This document shows positions 39,155 through 47,166 of a DNA stretch of 55,298 nucleotides, piece after piece. Source of the DNA: Actinomycetota bacterium (GTDB taxonomy: Bacteria > Actinomycetota > Acidimicrobiia > IMCC26256 > PALSA-555); assembly GCA_003140175.1 (NCBI GenBank), contig PLJD01000052.1, positions 9,504 through 64,801 on the forward strand, read 5' to 3'. Positions within the stretch are counted from its first letter, which is position 1; each line of letters begins with the position of its first letter. The position numbers and the translations under genes were made by a program. The notes under the pieces are model-generated. The model was not told the origin of the DNA and searched no databases. It saw nothing but the letters and a program-made list of their open reading frames with translations.

Positions 39155-40195
39155 ATGCAGAGGGGAGCGCTGGACCACGCCCGATCGGCGCATCGCGGGG
39201 GGCGACGCGGCCTGGGACGACGGCTCCGGACGAGCGCGCTCGCCGTGACCGCGGCCCTGATCCCCGCGGGACTGCTTGCCGCGCCGGCGTTGGCGAGCAG
39301 CCCCACCGCCCCGGCTCCCCCGAACCGGTCCTGCTCGGGCGGCGCCCCGAGCGGTACCCGCTCACTCAGCCTCCCGGTCGCCGGGCGCAGCCGCACCGTG
39401 ATCGTGCACACGCCGGCCGGCTACACCGGCCGCACCCCGATCGCACTCGTCCTCAACCTCCACGGCAGCGGCTCCACCGCGCAGGCCGAGGAGGCGTTCA
39501 CCGCCATGGACGCGACCGCGGACGCGAACGGCTTCATCGTCGCCTACCCACAAGGGGCCATCAAGGCCGGCTCGGGCTTCGACTGGAACGTGCCGAACGA
39601 GCCACTCATCGGAGGCGCGTCGGTGCCGAAGGGCTCAGCCAACGACGTGACGTTCCTCTCGTCGGCGATCACCTATCTCGAGGCGCACTACTGCGTCGAC
39701 GCCCGGCGCGTGTACTCGACCGGTTTCTCGGGCGGCGCGCGCCTGACCAGTCAGCTGGCTTGTGACCTGTCGAACCGGGTGGCCGCGGTCGCCCCGGTCA
39801 GCGGGTTGCGCCTACCCAGCCCGTGCCCGACGGCGCGCCCGGTGCCGGTGCTCTCGTTCCACGGCACCGCCGACCCCGTCGACCCGTACCAGGGAAACGG
39901 CCAGAAATACTGGACCTACAGCGTCCCGGTCGCCGCCCAGCGCTGGGCCGCGAAGGACGCCTGCTCGGCGACGCCGACGGTGACAACCGTCAACCCCACC
40001 GTCCAGCTCAGCGCGTTCACCGGATGCGCGGGTGGCACCACGGTGGAGCTCTACACAATCACCGGCGCCGGCCACACGTGGCCCGGGGGGCCGCGTCTGG
40101 CGCGCCAGGCGATCAAGATCCTGGGCCCCCAGTCCAACGCCATCGACGCGTCCTCGACCATCTGGTCGTTCTTCGCGGCACACCCGATGCGGTGA
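39155..40195 (+). CDS. Secreted PHB-depolymerase-like esterase
   Basis: Alpha/beta hydrolase of 346 aa of the CE1/LpqC type (polyhydroxybutyrate depolymerase, feruloyl esterase). A twin-Arg-like signal region (GRRGLGRRLRTSALAVTAALIP) is followed by the oxyanion segment LVLNLHGSGSTAQAEE, the nucleophile elbow GFSGGARLTSQLA, the Asp in FHGTADPVDPYQG and the His in GAGHTWPGG. The ATG at 39155 is preferred over 39104 because GGAAGGAAG precedes it. Divergent from the LacI-type gene, which probably regulates it. Substrate unknown: polymer, feruloyl ester or acyl sugar. Confidence 0.87.
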   Translation: MQRGALDHARSAHRGGRRGLGRRLRTSALAVTAALIPAGLLAAPALASSPTAPAPPNRSCSGGAPSGTRSLSLPVAGRSRTVIVHTPAGYTGRTPIALVLNLHGSGSTAQAEEAFTAMDATADANGFIVAYPQGAIKAGSGFDWNVPNEPLIGGASVPKGSANDVTFLSSAITYLEAHYCVDARRVYSTGFSGGARLTSQLACDLSNRVAAVAPVSGLRLPSPCPTARPVPVLSFHGTADPVDPYQGNGQKYWTYSVPVAAQRWAAKDACSATPTVTTVNPTVQLSAFTGCAGGTTVELYTITGAGHTWPGGPRLARQAIKILGPQSNAIDASSTIWSFFAAHPMR

Positions 40196-40253
40196 CCGTT
40201 GCCGCCCGGACCCCTGACCGCCGCCGGTCAGACGCGGCCTTCCCTGCAGCGTC

Positions 40254-40904
40254 TCAGCCGCCGGAGGCGAGCCCCGTCGGGCACGCGACGCCGGTCCCGC
40301 CGAGCCCGCAGTATCCGGACGGGTTCTTGGCCAGGTATTGCTGGTGATAGCCCTCGGCGTAATAGAAGGGGCCGGCCGGCGCGACCTCGGTCGTGATCCC
40401 GCCGTGGCCGCTGGCCCGCAGCGCCCCCTCGTACTGCTCGCGGGACGCCTCGGCCGCCGCCCGCTGGGCGTCGTCGGCGGTGTAGACCGCCGAGCGGTAC
40501 TGCGTGCCCATGTCGTTGCCCTGCCGCATCCCCTGGGTGGGGTCGTGGTGCTCCCAGAAGACCCGCAGCAACTGGTCGTAGGAGAGGATTGCGGGGTCGA
40601 AGACCACGAGGACCGCCTCGGTGTGCCCGGTTCGCCCGGAGCACACCTCCTCATAGGTCGGGTTGGGCGTGTAGCCACCCGCGTAGCCCACCGCGGTCGT
40701 GTAGACGCCCGGCAGCCCCCAGAACGTCTTCTCGGCACCCCAAAAACAGCCCATCCCGAACACGGCGCGGGCCAGGCCATCGGGGAACGGCGGGCTCAGC
40801 GGCGTGTCGAGGACGGCGTGGCGGGCGGGCACCGGCATGGTCTCGTCCCGGCCGGCGAGGGCCCGCTCCGGGTCAACGAGGTGGGTCTTGGCTCCGAACA
40901 TCAT
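40254..40904 (-). CDS. msrA: Peptide methionine sulfoxide reductase MsrA
   Basis: Reduces methionine S-sulfoxide in proteins. The 216-aa protein has the active site [67 protein letters not shown], and resolving cysteines at the C-terminus ([13 protein letters not shown]). The N-terminal extension of about 45 residues is as in other actinobacterial MsrA. GGAGGT precedes the ATG at 40904. It is a single gene with no msrB beside it. Confidence 0.95.
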   Translation of the reverse strand: MMFGAKTHLVDPERALAGRDETMPVPARHAVLDTPLSPPFPDGLARAVFGMGCFWGAEKTFWGLPGVYTTAVGYAGGYTPNPTYEEVCSGRTGHTEAVLVVFDPAILSYDQLLRVFWEHHDPTQGMRQGNDMGTQYRSAVYTADDAQRAAAEASREQYEGALRASGHGGITTEVAPAGPFYYAEGYHQQYLAKNPSGYCGLGGTGVACPTGLASGG

Positions 40905-40924
40905 GTGACCTCCGTGTCGGTTCC

Positions 40925-40948
40925 TCGGACAACGTTACGGGCGTCCGA
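40925..40948 (-). promoter_or_regulatory. msrA promoter region with inverted repeat
   Basis: TCGGAC (40925-40930) and GTCCGA (40943-40948) are exact complements 12 bp apart. Between them the minus strand reads TAACGT (40937-40932), a plausible -10 for msrA. The repeat would overlap that element and could bind a repressor. Confidence 0.35.
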
Positions 40949-41116
40949 AATGGTCCCGGTCTTCGCGCCGGCTTCACAGGCCGTTCACGGCCCCGTCGCG
41001 GACCTGCAACCCGGGCCCGCCAGACTGCTGATCACCGCGCGACGCTCCGGCGAGGCCGGTTCCCCCCGGCCGGCCTCCCGGGCGTCGCCGAACGGCGCCG
41101 GGCGTCGACCCGGCGC

Positions 41117-42481
41117 TTAGCGCCCGAACGCGGTCCCCGTCTCGACGAGCACCGACCGCAACCGTGCCTCGAGCTGATCGAGCTCGTCGGGACCGGCCAC
41201 CAGCGGTGGTGCGACCTGGATGACGACCTCACCCCGGGCGTCGACGCGCGAGATCAGCCCCGCGGCGGCGAGCCGGGCCGGCAGGACGGCGAGCAGCTCG
41301 TCGCGCTCGGCTCCCCGGAAGGGCTCGTTGGTCGCCTGGTCGGGCACCACCTCGACCCCGAAGAAGTACCCCGCGCCGCGGACGTCGCCGACGACGGCGA
41401 TGTCGCGCAGGCCCTCGAGGCGCTCACGGAAGCCGGCCTCCTGGGCCCGAACGTGCTCGAGGACCCCGTCTCGACGAAAGACGTCGATGTTGGCGAGGGC
41501 CACCGCGCAACTCACCGGGTGGCCGCCGAACGTGAGCCCGTGCGCGAATGACTGGTCGCCGCTCAAGAACGGCTCGGCCAGGAAGTCGCGGCACAGCACC
41601 GCACCGAGCGGCGAGTAGCCGCTGGTGAGACCCTTCGCGCAGGTCACCAGGTCGGGCTGGTAGTCGAAGCGCTCACAGCCGAACATGGTCCCGATCCGAC
41701 CGAACGCGCAGATCACCTCGTCGGAGACGAGCAGAACTCCGTGGCGGTCGCAGATCTCGCGTACCCGCTCGAAGTAGCCGGCGGGCGGGACGAAACAGCC
41801 GCCACCGTTCTGCACCGGCTCGAGGAACACGGCGGCCACGGTCTCGGGGCCCTCAAATCGGATCGCGTCCTCGATCGCGTCGGTCGCCGCGAGCATGAAG
41901 GCGTGCTCGTCGCCGCCGAGCGGATGGCGGTACCGGTTCGTGTTCATGACGTGCACCGCGCCGGGGGTGAGCGGCTCGAACGGTGTCCGTGCGCTCGAGA
42001 CGCCGGTGACGGCGAGCGCGCCGAGCGTGCTGCCGTGGTACGCGACCTGGCGAGCGATCACCTTGTGGCGTTGGCCTTGCCCCACCGCCCGGAAGTACTG
42101 GCGGACCAGCTTCCAGGCGGACTCCACCGCCTCCGAGCCGCCGGTGGTGAAGAAGACACGGTTCAAGTCGCCCGGTGCCAGCTCGGCCAGGCGGGCAGCG
42201 AGGTGAATGGCGGGCGGGTGTGCGTACGACCAGATTGGGAAGTACTCGAGTGTCTCGGCTTGCTCGTGAGCAGCCTCGATGAGCTCCGGTCGTCCGTGTC
42301 CGAGCTGCACGGTGAAGAGACCCGAGAGGGCGTCGAGGTAACGCTTCCCCGAGGCGTCGACGACGTAGCAACCCTCGCCGCGCACGATGATCGGCACCGG
42401 GTTCTCGGCGTCGTAGGCGCCGAGCCGCGAGAAGTGCATCCACAGATGCCGGCGGGCGAGCTCGCTCAGATCCTCAGCCAT
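41117..42481 (-). CDS. Class III (omega) aminotransferase
   Basis: PLP enzyme of 454 aa of the putrescine/beta-alanine:pyruvate transaminase group. Signatures: LDALSGLFTVQLGHGRPELIEAA, FTTGGSEAVESAWKLVRQYF, the SDEVICAFGRIGTMFG Asp-containing strand, and the PLP lysine in TCAKGLTSGYSPLGAV (K283). The ATG at 42481 has GGATGAGG upstream. It is divergent from the thiolase-like gene and so may share control with that pathway, supplying or removing an amino group from a related metabolite. The amino donor cannot be read from the sequence. Confidence 0.88.
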   Translation of the reverse strand: MAEDLSELARRHLWMHFSRLGAYDAENPVPIIVRGEGCYVVDASGKRYLDALSGLFTVQLGHGRPELIEAAHEQAETLEYFPIWSYAHPPAIHLAARLAELAPGDLNRVFFTTGGSEAVESAWKLVRQYFRAVGQGQRHKVIARQVAYHGSTLGALAVTGVSSARTPFEPLTPGAVHVMNTNRYRHPLGGDEHAFMLAATDAIEDAIRFEGPETVAAVFLEPVQNGGGCFVPPAGYFERVREICDRHGVLLVSDEVICAFGRIGTMFGCERFDYQPDLVTCAKGLTSGYSPLGAVLCRDFLAEPFLSGDQSFAHGLTFGGHPVSCAVALANIDVFRRDGVLEHVRAQEAGFRERLEGLRDIAVVGDVRGAGYFFGVEVVPDQATNEPFRGAERDELLAVLPARLAAAGLISRVDARGEVVIQVAPPLVAGPDELDQLEARLRSVLVETGTAFGR

Positions 42482-42603
42482 GGCCTCATCCTGATCGTGG
42501 GAGGTGTGTCCCGCGAGCGTCGCGCGTGCCCCGGCCGCCACGGTCCGGTCGCGGTCACGGTGCCCGTCGGGGTCGACGAGCACCGTGCCATGATGCCCCG
42601 GCC

Positions 42604-43803
42604 ATGACCCTCCGGGACAAGACGGCGATCGTCGGTGTCGGCGCGACGCCGTATTACAAGCGGGGACGCTCCCTTCCCCAGACGTCCCTGGAGCTGGCGG
42701 GCAAGGCCACGCTCGCCGCGCTCGCCGACGCCGGACTCAGCGTCGCGGATGTCGACGGCCTCGCCCTCTACGGCATGGGGCTGGGTGGTGACACCTCCCT
42801 GTTCGCGCAGACGCTGGGCATCCCGGAGGTTCGGTTCACCGCGACCTTGACCGGCGGCGGTGGCGGCGCGGCGGGATCAGTCGGCCTGGCCGCGGCGGCG
42901 ATCGTGTCGGGCATGGCCACCTGCGTCGTGAGCCTGATGAGCCTCCAGCAGGCCTCGAGCCGATTTGGAGCCTCGTACGCCCCGCGGGGCAAGGTCGGCG
43001 CGCAGTACTCGGCCCCTCCGTCGCCGGAGGGGAACTTCATCCAGCCGGCCGGCCTCATGGCCCCCGGGCAGATGTTCGCGGTCCTCGCTCGCCGCCACAT
43101 GTACCAATACGGAACTCAGCGGGAGCACTTCGCCGAGGTCGCGATCTCGACCCGGGAGAACGCCCGCCGGCGCGAGACAGCCCTGATGCGCGATCCCCTC
43201 ACAGTCGAGGAGTACTTCGCGGCCCGCATGATCGCCGACCCCCTGTGCCTGTTCGATTTCTGCCTCGAATGCGACGGCGCCGTGGCGGTGGTCACCGTGG
43301 CCGCGGACCGAGCGCAGGACCTGCGCCAGCCGCCGGTCCTCGTCACCGCCTCCGCGCACGGCGGGCACGGCCGGTGGGGCCAGGCCATCACCTGGATGAA
43401 CATGCCCGACGAGATCTTCGCCTCGTCGGGGCATCGCCCGGTCGCGCAGCGTCTCTACGCGATGGCGGAAATGGGGCCCGAGGACGTCGACGTGGCGCTG
43501 TTCTACGACCACTTCTCGCCGATGGTGCTCCTGCAGCTCGAGGACTACGGATTCTGTGCGATCGGCGAGAGCGGCCCCTTCGTCGCCGACGGCAATATTC
43601 GCTGGCCCCGCGGATCGCTGCCGGTCAACACCCACGGGGGCAACCTGTCGGAGGCCTACATCATCGGCATGACCCACGTGAAGGAAGCCGTCGAGCAGCT
43701 GCGCGGCACCGCCGTGAACCAGGTCGCCGGCGCCCAGGTCGCGCTCGTCACCGGAGGGCCGGCGTCGCTCCCAACGTCGTCGCTGCTCCTGCGGGCCCCA
43801 TGA
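42604..43803 (+). CDS. Thiolase-fold protein, probable aldolase (Ltp2-like)
   Basis: SCP2/thiolase-fold protein of 399 aa. A classical thiolase would have a nucleophilic Cys near residue 86; here the segment is LTGGGGGAAGS. The usual GHPxGATG is replaced by NTHGGNLSEAYIIG (342-355). This is the pattern of Ltp2-type steroid side-chain aldolases, whose reported catalytic tyrosines (294 and 344 in T. curvata Ltp2, from memory) match Y301 and Y352 in spacing. It overlaps a DUF35 gene, the Ltp2 partner type. Retro-aldol cleavage of a beta-hydroxyacyl-CoA is therefore inferred. Substrate unknown. Confidence 0.8.
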   Translation: MTLRDKTAIVGVGATPYYKRGRSLPQTSLELAGKATLAALADAGLSVADVDGLALYGMGLGGDTSLFAQTLGIPEVRFTATLTGGGGGAAGSVGLAAAAIVSGMATCVVSLMSLQQASSRFGASYAPRGKVGAQYSAPPSPEGNFIQPAGLMAPGQMFAVLARRHMYQYGTQREHFAEVAISTRENARRRETALMRDPLTVEEYFAARMIADPLCLFDFCLECDGAVAVVTVAADRAQDLRQPPVLVTASAHGGHGRWGQAITWMNMPDEIFASSGHRPVAQRLYAMAEMGPEDVDVALFYDHFSPMVLLQLEDYGFCAIGESGPFVADGNIRWPRGSLPVNTHGGNLSEAYIIGMTHVKEAVEQLRGTAVNQVAGAQVALVTGGPASLPTSSLLLRAP

Positions 43804-44249
43804 CGGCGACCCCCGCCACCGACGCACCGTTGCGGCTTCCGCCCGCGACCCTGATCCAGCTCTCCCCCGATTCGTGGACCGCGCCGTTCTGGGAGGCGGC
43901 CGCGGCCCACCGGCTCGTCGTGCCCCGCTGCACCAGCTGCGCGGCGTTTCGGTTCCCGCCCGGCCCGTTCTGCTGGCGCTGTCAGGCTCAAGCCATCGAG
44001 TGGGTCGAGCGGCCCGGCCACGGCACGGTCTACAGCTACACGATCGTGTGGCACCCGATCCTGCCCGACTTGGCGGACTCGGTGCCCTACGCCCCCGCGG
44101 TGGTCGAGCTCGCCGACACCGACGACGTCCGCGTCGTCGGAGCGGTGACCGACGCCCCGGCGCACGCCGTCGAGGTCGGCCTCGCCGTCGAGCTGGTCTG
44201 GCGTGACGTACGCGACAGGGTGAGCGTCCCAACTTGGAGGCCAACGTGA
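43800..44249 (+). CDS. DUF35 zinc-ribbon/OB-fold protein (thiolase partner)
   Basis: Protein of 149 aa with an N-terminal helix (PFWEAAAAHRLVVPRC), a zinc ribbon with Cys44, 47, 58 and 61 (CTSC, CWRC) and an OB fold (GHGTVYSYTIVWHPILPDL; YAPAVVELADTDDVRVVGAVTD). DUF35 proteins pair with thiolase-fold enzymes, as ChsH2 does with Ltp2, and are thought to help bind acyl-CoA. The ATG overlaps the stop of the thiolase-like gene, which supports a complex. No hotdog (MaoC) domain is fused to it, unlike ChsH2. Confidence 0.87.
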   Translation: MTATPATDAPLRLPPATLIQLSPDSWTAPFWEAAAAHRLVVPRCTSCAAFRFPPGPFCWRCQAQAIEWVERPGHGTVYSYTIVWHPILPDLADSVPYAPAVVELADTDDVRVVGAVTDAPAHAVEVGLAVELVWRDVRDRVSVPTWRPT

Positions 44250-45076
44250 GTGACCCGCCGGAGAGCCCCTACTCGACGCTGCCCCACGACGGCGCCTACG
44301 AGACACGCCTCGGATCGGCCCTCATCACGCTCGTCGAGCCCGCGGCAGGCCATGACCGCGCCTACAACCGCTGGTACGAGGACGACCATTACTACTCCGG
44401 CGCGATGGCGATGCCCTGGATGTTCGCGGGTCGGCGCTGGGTCGCCACTCAGAACCTCCAGGCGCTGCGCTACCCGGACCCATCCGCGATCGCGCAGCCG
44501 TTGAACGCCGGCAAGTACCTCGCGACGTACTGGATCACCGAGGGCCGCTACGAGGACCACCTGCGCTGGACGGTGGCGACGAACCAGCGTCTCCTCCCCG
44601 ACCATCGCATCTTCTTGGACCGCACCCACGTGTACACCTCGTTCCAGCACTACGCGGGTGCGGTGTACCGCGATGCCAGCGGCCCCCGCGACTTCCAGTC
44701 GCTCGACCATCCCTACGAGGGTCTCGTGCTCGAGGTGCTCGACGCCCCGCCGGGTGCCGACCGCGCCGGCCTCGACCGATGGCTGCGCACCGAGCACCTC
44801 CCGGCCCGCCTCGCCGACTCCCCGGCGGCGATGACCCTCGTGTTCGAGCCCATCCCCTTGCCCGAGGACCGAATGAGCTACGTCGAGGACGTCCCCGGAC
44901 TCGAGCGGCGCCTGACGTTGCTGACCCTCACCGAGACGCCACCCGCCTCGGCGTGGCCGCGCTTCGCGGCGACCGGCGACGCGGTGGCCCGCGCCGGTCT
45001 CGGCCGGGTCGAGCTGGCCGCCCCGTTCCTGCCGACCATCCCCGGCACCGACACCTACGTCGACGAGCTCCGCTGA
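44246..45076 (+). CDS. Duplicated EthD-like dimeric alpha-beta barrel protein
   Basis: Protein of 276 aa. Two halves share a pattern: a strand (SALITLVEPAAG; YEGLVLEVLDAPPG), then a conserved W-Y/L-x-x-x-H helix segment (YNRWYEDDHYYSGAM; LDRWLRTEHLPARLA). This resembles EthD/Dabb ferredoxin-like units arranged as a fused dimer. Some such proteins are small oxygenases, cyclases or decarboxylases, others have no known activity. The GTG at 44246 overlaps the DUF35 stop. Its place in the operon suggests it acts on an intermediate of the same pathway. Family assignment is by pattern and not certain. Confidence 0.65.
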   Translation: MSDPPESPYSTLPHDGAYETRLGSALITLVEPAAGHDRAYNRWYEDDHYYSGAMAMPWMFAGRRWVATQNLQALRYPDPSAIAQPLNAGKYLATYWITEGRYEDHLRWTVATNQRLLPDHRIFLDRTHVYTSFQHYAGAVYRDASGPRDFQSLDHPYEGLVLEVLDAPPGADRAGLDRWLRTEHLPARLADSPAAMTLVFEPIPLPEDRMSYVEDVPGLERRLTLLTLTETPPASAWPRFAATGDAVARAGLGRVELAAPFLPTIPGTDTYVDELR

Positions 45077-45107
45077 TCCAGGCTCCCAGCCCTCGCGTCG
45101 CCTCGAC

Positions 45108-45113
45108 TACCGT
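45108..45113 (+). promoter_or_regulatory. -10 element TACCGT with leaderless mini-ORF start
   Basis: TACCGT ends 7 nt before a GTG at 45121. The promoter would drive the epimerase-amidohydrolase-crotonase genes separately from the three genes upstream. Confidence 0.5.
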
Positions 45114-45120
45114 CCGCGGC

Positions 45121-45156
45121 GTGCCTGCCCAGCTCCCCCGCCGCCCCGGCCGGTGA
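45121..45156 (+). CDS. Possible leaderless 11-codon upstream ORF
   Basis: GTG at 45121 opens an 11-codon frame (MPAQLPRRPGR) whose TGA overlaps the epimerase ATG as TGATG. It starts 7 nt after a -10-like TACCGT, so a leaderless mRNA would begin with it. The epimerase has no Shine-Dalgarno sequence, so the mini-ORF could load ribosomes by coupling. The Pro and Arg run may stall ribosomes. Translation is untested. Confidence 0.4.
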   Translation: MPAQLPRRPGR

Positions 45157-46079
45157 TGGCGTCCCGCCAGCGCCTCGAGCGCACGAAGATCCTCGTGACC
45201 GGGCCGACCAGCCAAGTGGCGCTCCCCGTCACGCTGGGCCTGGCGGCGTCCAACGACGTGTGGGGCATCGCCCGATTCTCCGACGCCGCCGCTCGAGAGC
45301 GCCTCGAGGTGGCGGGCGTCACGTGCGTCACCACGGACCTTGCCACCTCGGACTTTGCGGACCTCCCGGACGATTTCGACTACGTGCTGAACTTCGCGGT
45401 GGCCAAGGGCAGCGACGACGACTGGGACCACGACCTATCGGCGAACGGTGAATCAGTCGGGTTACTGCTCGCGCACTGCCGAGCGGCGACCGCGTTCCTG
45501 CACTGCTCCTCGACCGCGGTGTACCAGCACCAGGGCCCGGACCACGAGCTACGCGAGACCGACCCCCTCGGCGACAACCACCGCGTCATGTTCCCGACGT
45601 ACAGCCTGGCCAAGATCGCGGCCGAGGTCGTAGCCCGCACCGCGGCGCGTGAGCATGAGGTGCCCACCACCATCGCCCGGCTCAACGTGCCATACGGCGA
45701 CAACGGGGGCTGGCCCAGCTGGCATCTCCTCTTCATGCAGAGCGGGCACCCGATCCCCGTGCACCCCGAGCGCCCGAACCGGTTCAACCCGATCCACGAG
45801 GACGACATCCTCGCTAGCATCCCCGCCCTCCTCGCCGCCGCCAGCGTGCCGGCCACGATCGTGAACTGGGGCGGTGAGCCATCCTCGATCGAGGACTGGT
45901 GCGAGATCCTCGGTGAGCTCACCGGCCTCGAGCCCCGCTTCGAAGAGACGTCGAACACCATCGGGGCGGTCACGGTCGACCGGACTCGCCTGCTCGACCT
46001 CGCGCCGAAGCCCACCGTGCCGTTGCGGGACGGGTTGCGCCGCCTCATCGCGGCGCGACACCCCGACCTGGCCCGCTAG
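45156..46079 (+). CDS. NAD(P)-dependent epimerase/dehydratase (SDR)
   Basis: Extended short-chain dehydrogenase of 307 aa. The N-terminal cofactor loop is KILVTGPTSQVALPVTLGLA, the catalytic part is LHCSSTAVYQ and Y149-x3-K153 (PTYSLAKIAAE), followed by ARLNVPYGDNGG. The first Gly-rich turn, GPTSQVA, departs from the standard GxxGxxG. NAD(P)-dependent oxidation or isomerisation of a CoA or sugar-like intermediate is possible. The start may be GTG 45153 or ATG 45156; the ATG overlaps an upstream mini-ORF stop. Four bases separate its stop from the next gene. Confidence 0.82.
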   Translation: MASRQRLERTKILVTGPTSQVALPVTLGLAASNDVWGIARFSDAAARERLEVAGVTCVTTDLATSDFADLPDDFDYVLNFAVAKGSDDDWDHDLSANGESVGLLLAHCRAATAFLHCSSTAVYQHQGPDHELRETDPLGDNHRVMFPTYSLAKIAAEVVARTAAREHEVPTTIARLNVPYGDNGGWPSWHLLFMQSGHPIPVHPERPNRFNPIHEDDILASIPALLAAASVPATIVNWGGEPSSIEDWCEILGELTGLEPRFEETSNTIGAVTVDRTRLLDLAPKPTVPLRDGLRRLIAARHPDLAR

Positions 46080-46083
46080 GCCG

Positions 46084-47166
46084 GTGGGAGCCCCACGCGT
46101 CATCGACGTCGACGGGCACGTCTTCGAGCCCGACGCGCTCTGGGAGCGCCACCTGCCCCCCGAGCTCCACGACCGCCGCCCCCGCCTCGTGCGCGACGAC
46201 CGAGGAACGACCCGCTACGAGCTCGAGGGTCACCAGATCCCACCCGGCACCGGGGTCGGCGCCTGGGTACCCGAGGGTATCCAGGAGGCATCCGTGCACC
46301 GCGACGGCGCCGTGGACCCGACGCTGCGCCTCCAGGACATGGACACCGAGGGCATCGACGTCGCGGTCCTGTACGGCACCGCCAGCCTCGGCTTCTGGGG
46401 GATCGTCGACCCCGAGCTCGCGCGGGGCTGCTGTCGCGCGTACAACGACTGGCTCGCTGAGTACTGCGCGGCCGACCCCGCCCGCCTCAAGGGCACTCCC
46501 GCGCTGCCGCTGGGGTCGCTCGACGACGCCGTCGCCGAGGCGCGTCGGACAATCACCGAGCTCGGGTTCGTGTCGTTGACGGTCCCGTGCTGCGTCGGTC
46601 CCCTCAACCTGGACGATCCCGCCTTCGACGTTCTGTGGCGACTCGCGGAGGAGCTCGAGGTGCCCGTCGGTGTGCACGCCGGCGGCCCGCGATTCGCGCA
46701 TCGACGGTTCGTCGACTCGTACGCGACCTTGCACGCGCTCGAGTTCTCCTTCGACATCATGTTCGCCGCCGCGACCATCGTCTGTGGCGGTGTGCTGGAG
46801 CGCTGGCCGAGGCTCCGGCTCCTGCTGTTGGAGGCTGGCGCGGCCTGGGGCCCGTATCTGTTCGATCGCCTCGACGAGCACTACGAGAAGCGGCCCCACG
46901 AGATGCCCAGGATCCCCAAGCCGCCCAGCGAGTACCTCGCCGACGGTCGGGTCGTGATCTCGTGCGAGGCCGAGCGGTACCTCGCCCACGCCGTGTCCGG
47001 CCTCGGGGACCACACGGTCGTCTTCGCGTCCGACTATCCGCATTGGGACGCGGAGTTCCCCAACTCGGTCCGTGCGATCACCGATCGCACGGACCTCGAC
47101 GACGAGCAAAAGGACGCCGTCCTGGGCGCCAACGCGGCTCGGATCTATCAGTGGACGACCCCATGA
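46084..47166 (+). CDS. Amidohydrolase (Amidohydro_2 family)
   Basis: TIM-barrel metal hydrolase or decarboxylase of 360 aa in the group of ACMSD and LigJ-like enzymes. Seen: RVIDVDGHVFEPDALWERHL (metal-binding DxDGH), VGVHAGGP (His), LLLEAGAAWGPYLFDRLDEHY and FASDYPHWD (Asp). The GTG at 46084 lies 4 nt after the epimerase stop. Its stop overlaps the crotonase start, so the two are coupled. Substrate unknown; decarboxylation or hydrolysis of a ring-opened carboxylate fits the family. Confidence 0.87.
   Translation: MGAPRVIDVDGHVFEPDALWERHLPPELHDRRPRLVRDDRGTTRYELEGHQIPPGTGVGAWVPEGIQEASVHRDGAVDPTLRLQDMDTEGIDVAVLYGTASLGFWGIVDPELARGCCRAYNDWLAEYCAADPARLKGTPALPLGSLDDAVAEARRTITELGFVSLTVPCCVGPLNLDDPAFDVLWRLAEELEVPVGVHAGGPRFAHRRFVDSYATLHALEFSFDIMFAAATIVCGGVLERWPRLRLLLLEAGAAWGPYLFDRLDEHYEKRPHEMPRIPKPPSEYLADGRVVISCEAERYLAHAVSGLGDHTVVFASDYPHWDAEFPNSVRAITDRTDLDDEQKDAVLGANAARIYQWTTP

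Noticed and set aside
42604..43803. Calling this gene a classical acetyl-CoA acetyltransferase (thiolase)
   Set aside because: The nucleophilic Cys and GHP motif are absent, so thiolase chemistry is not supported.
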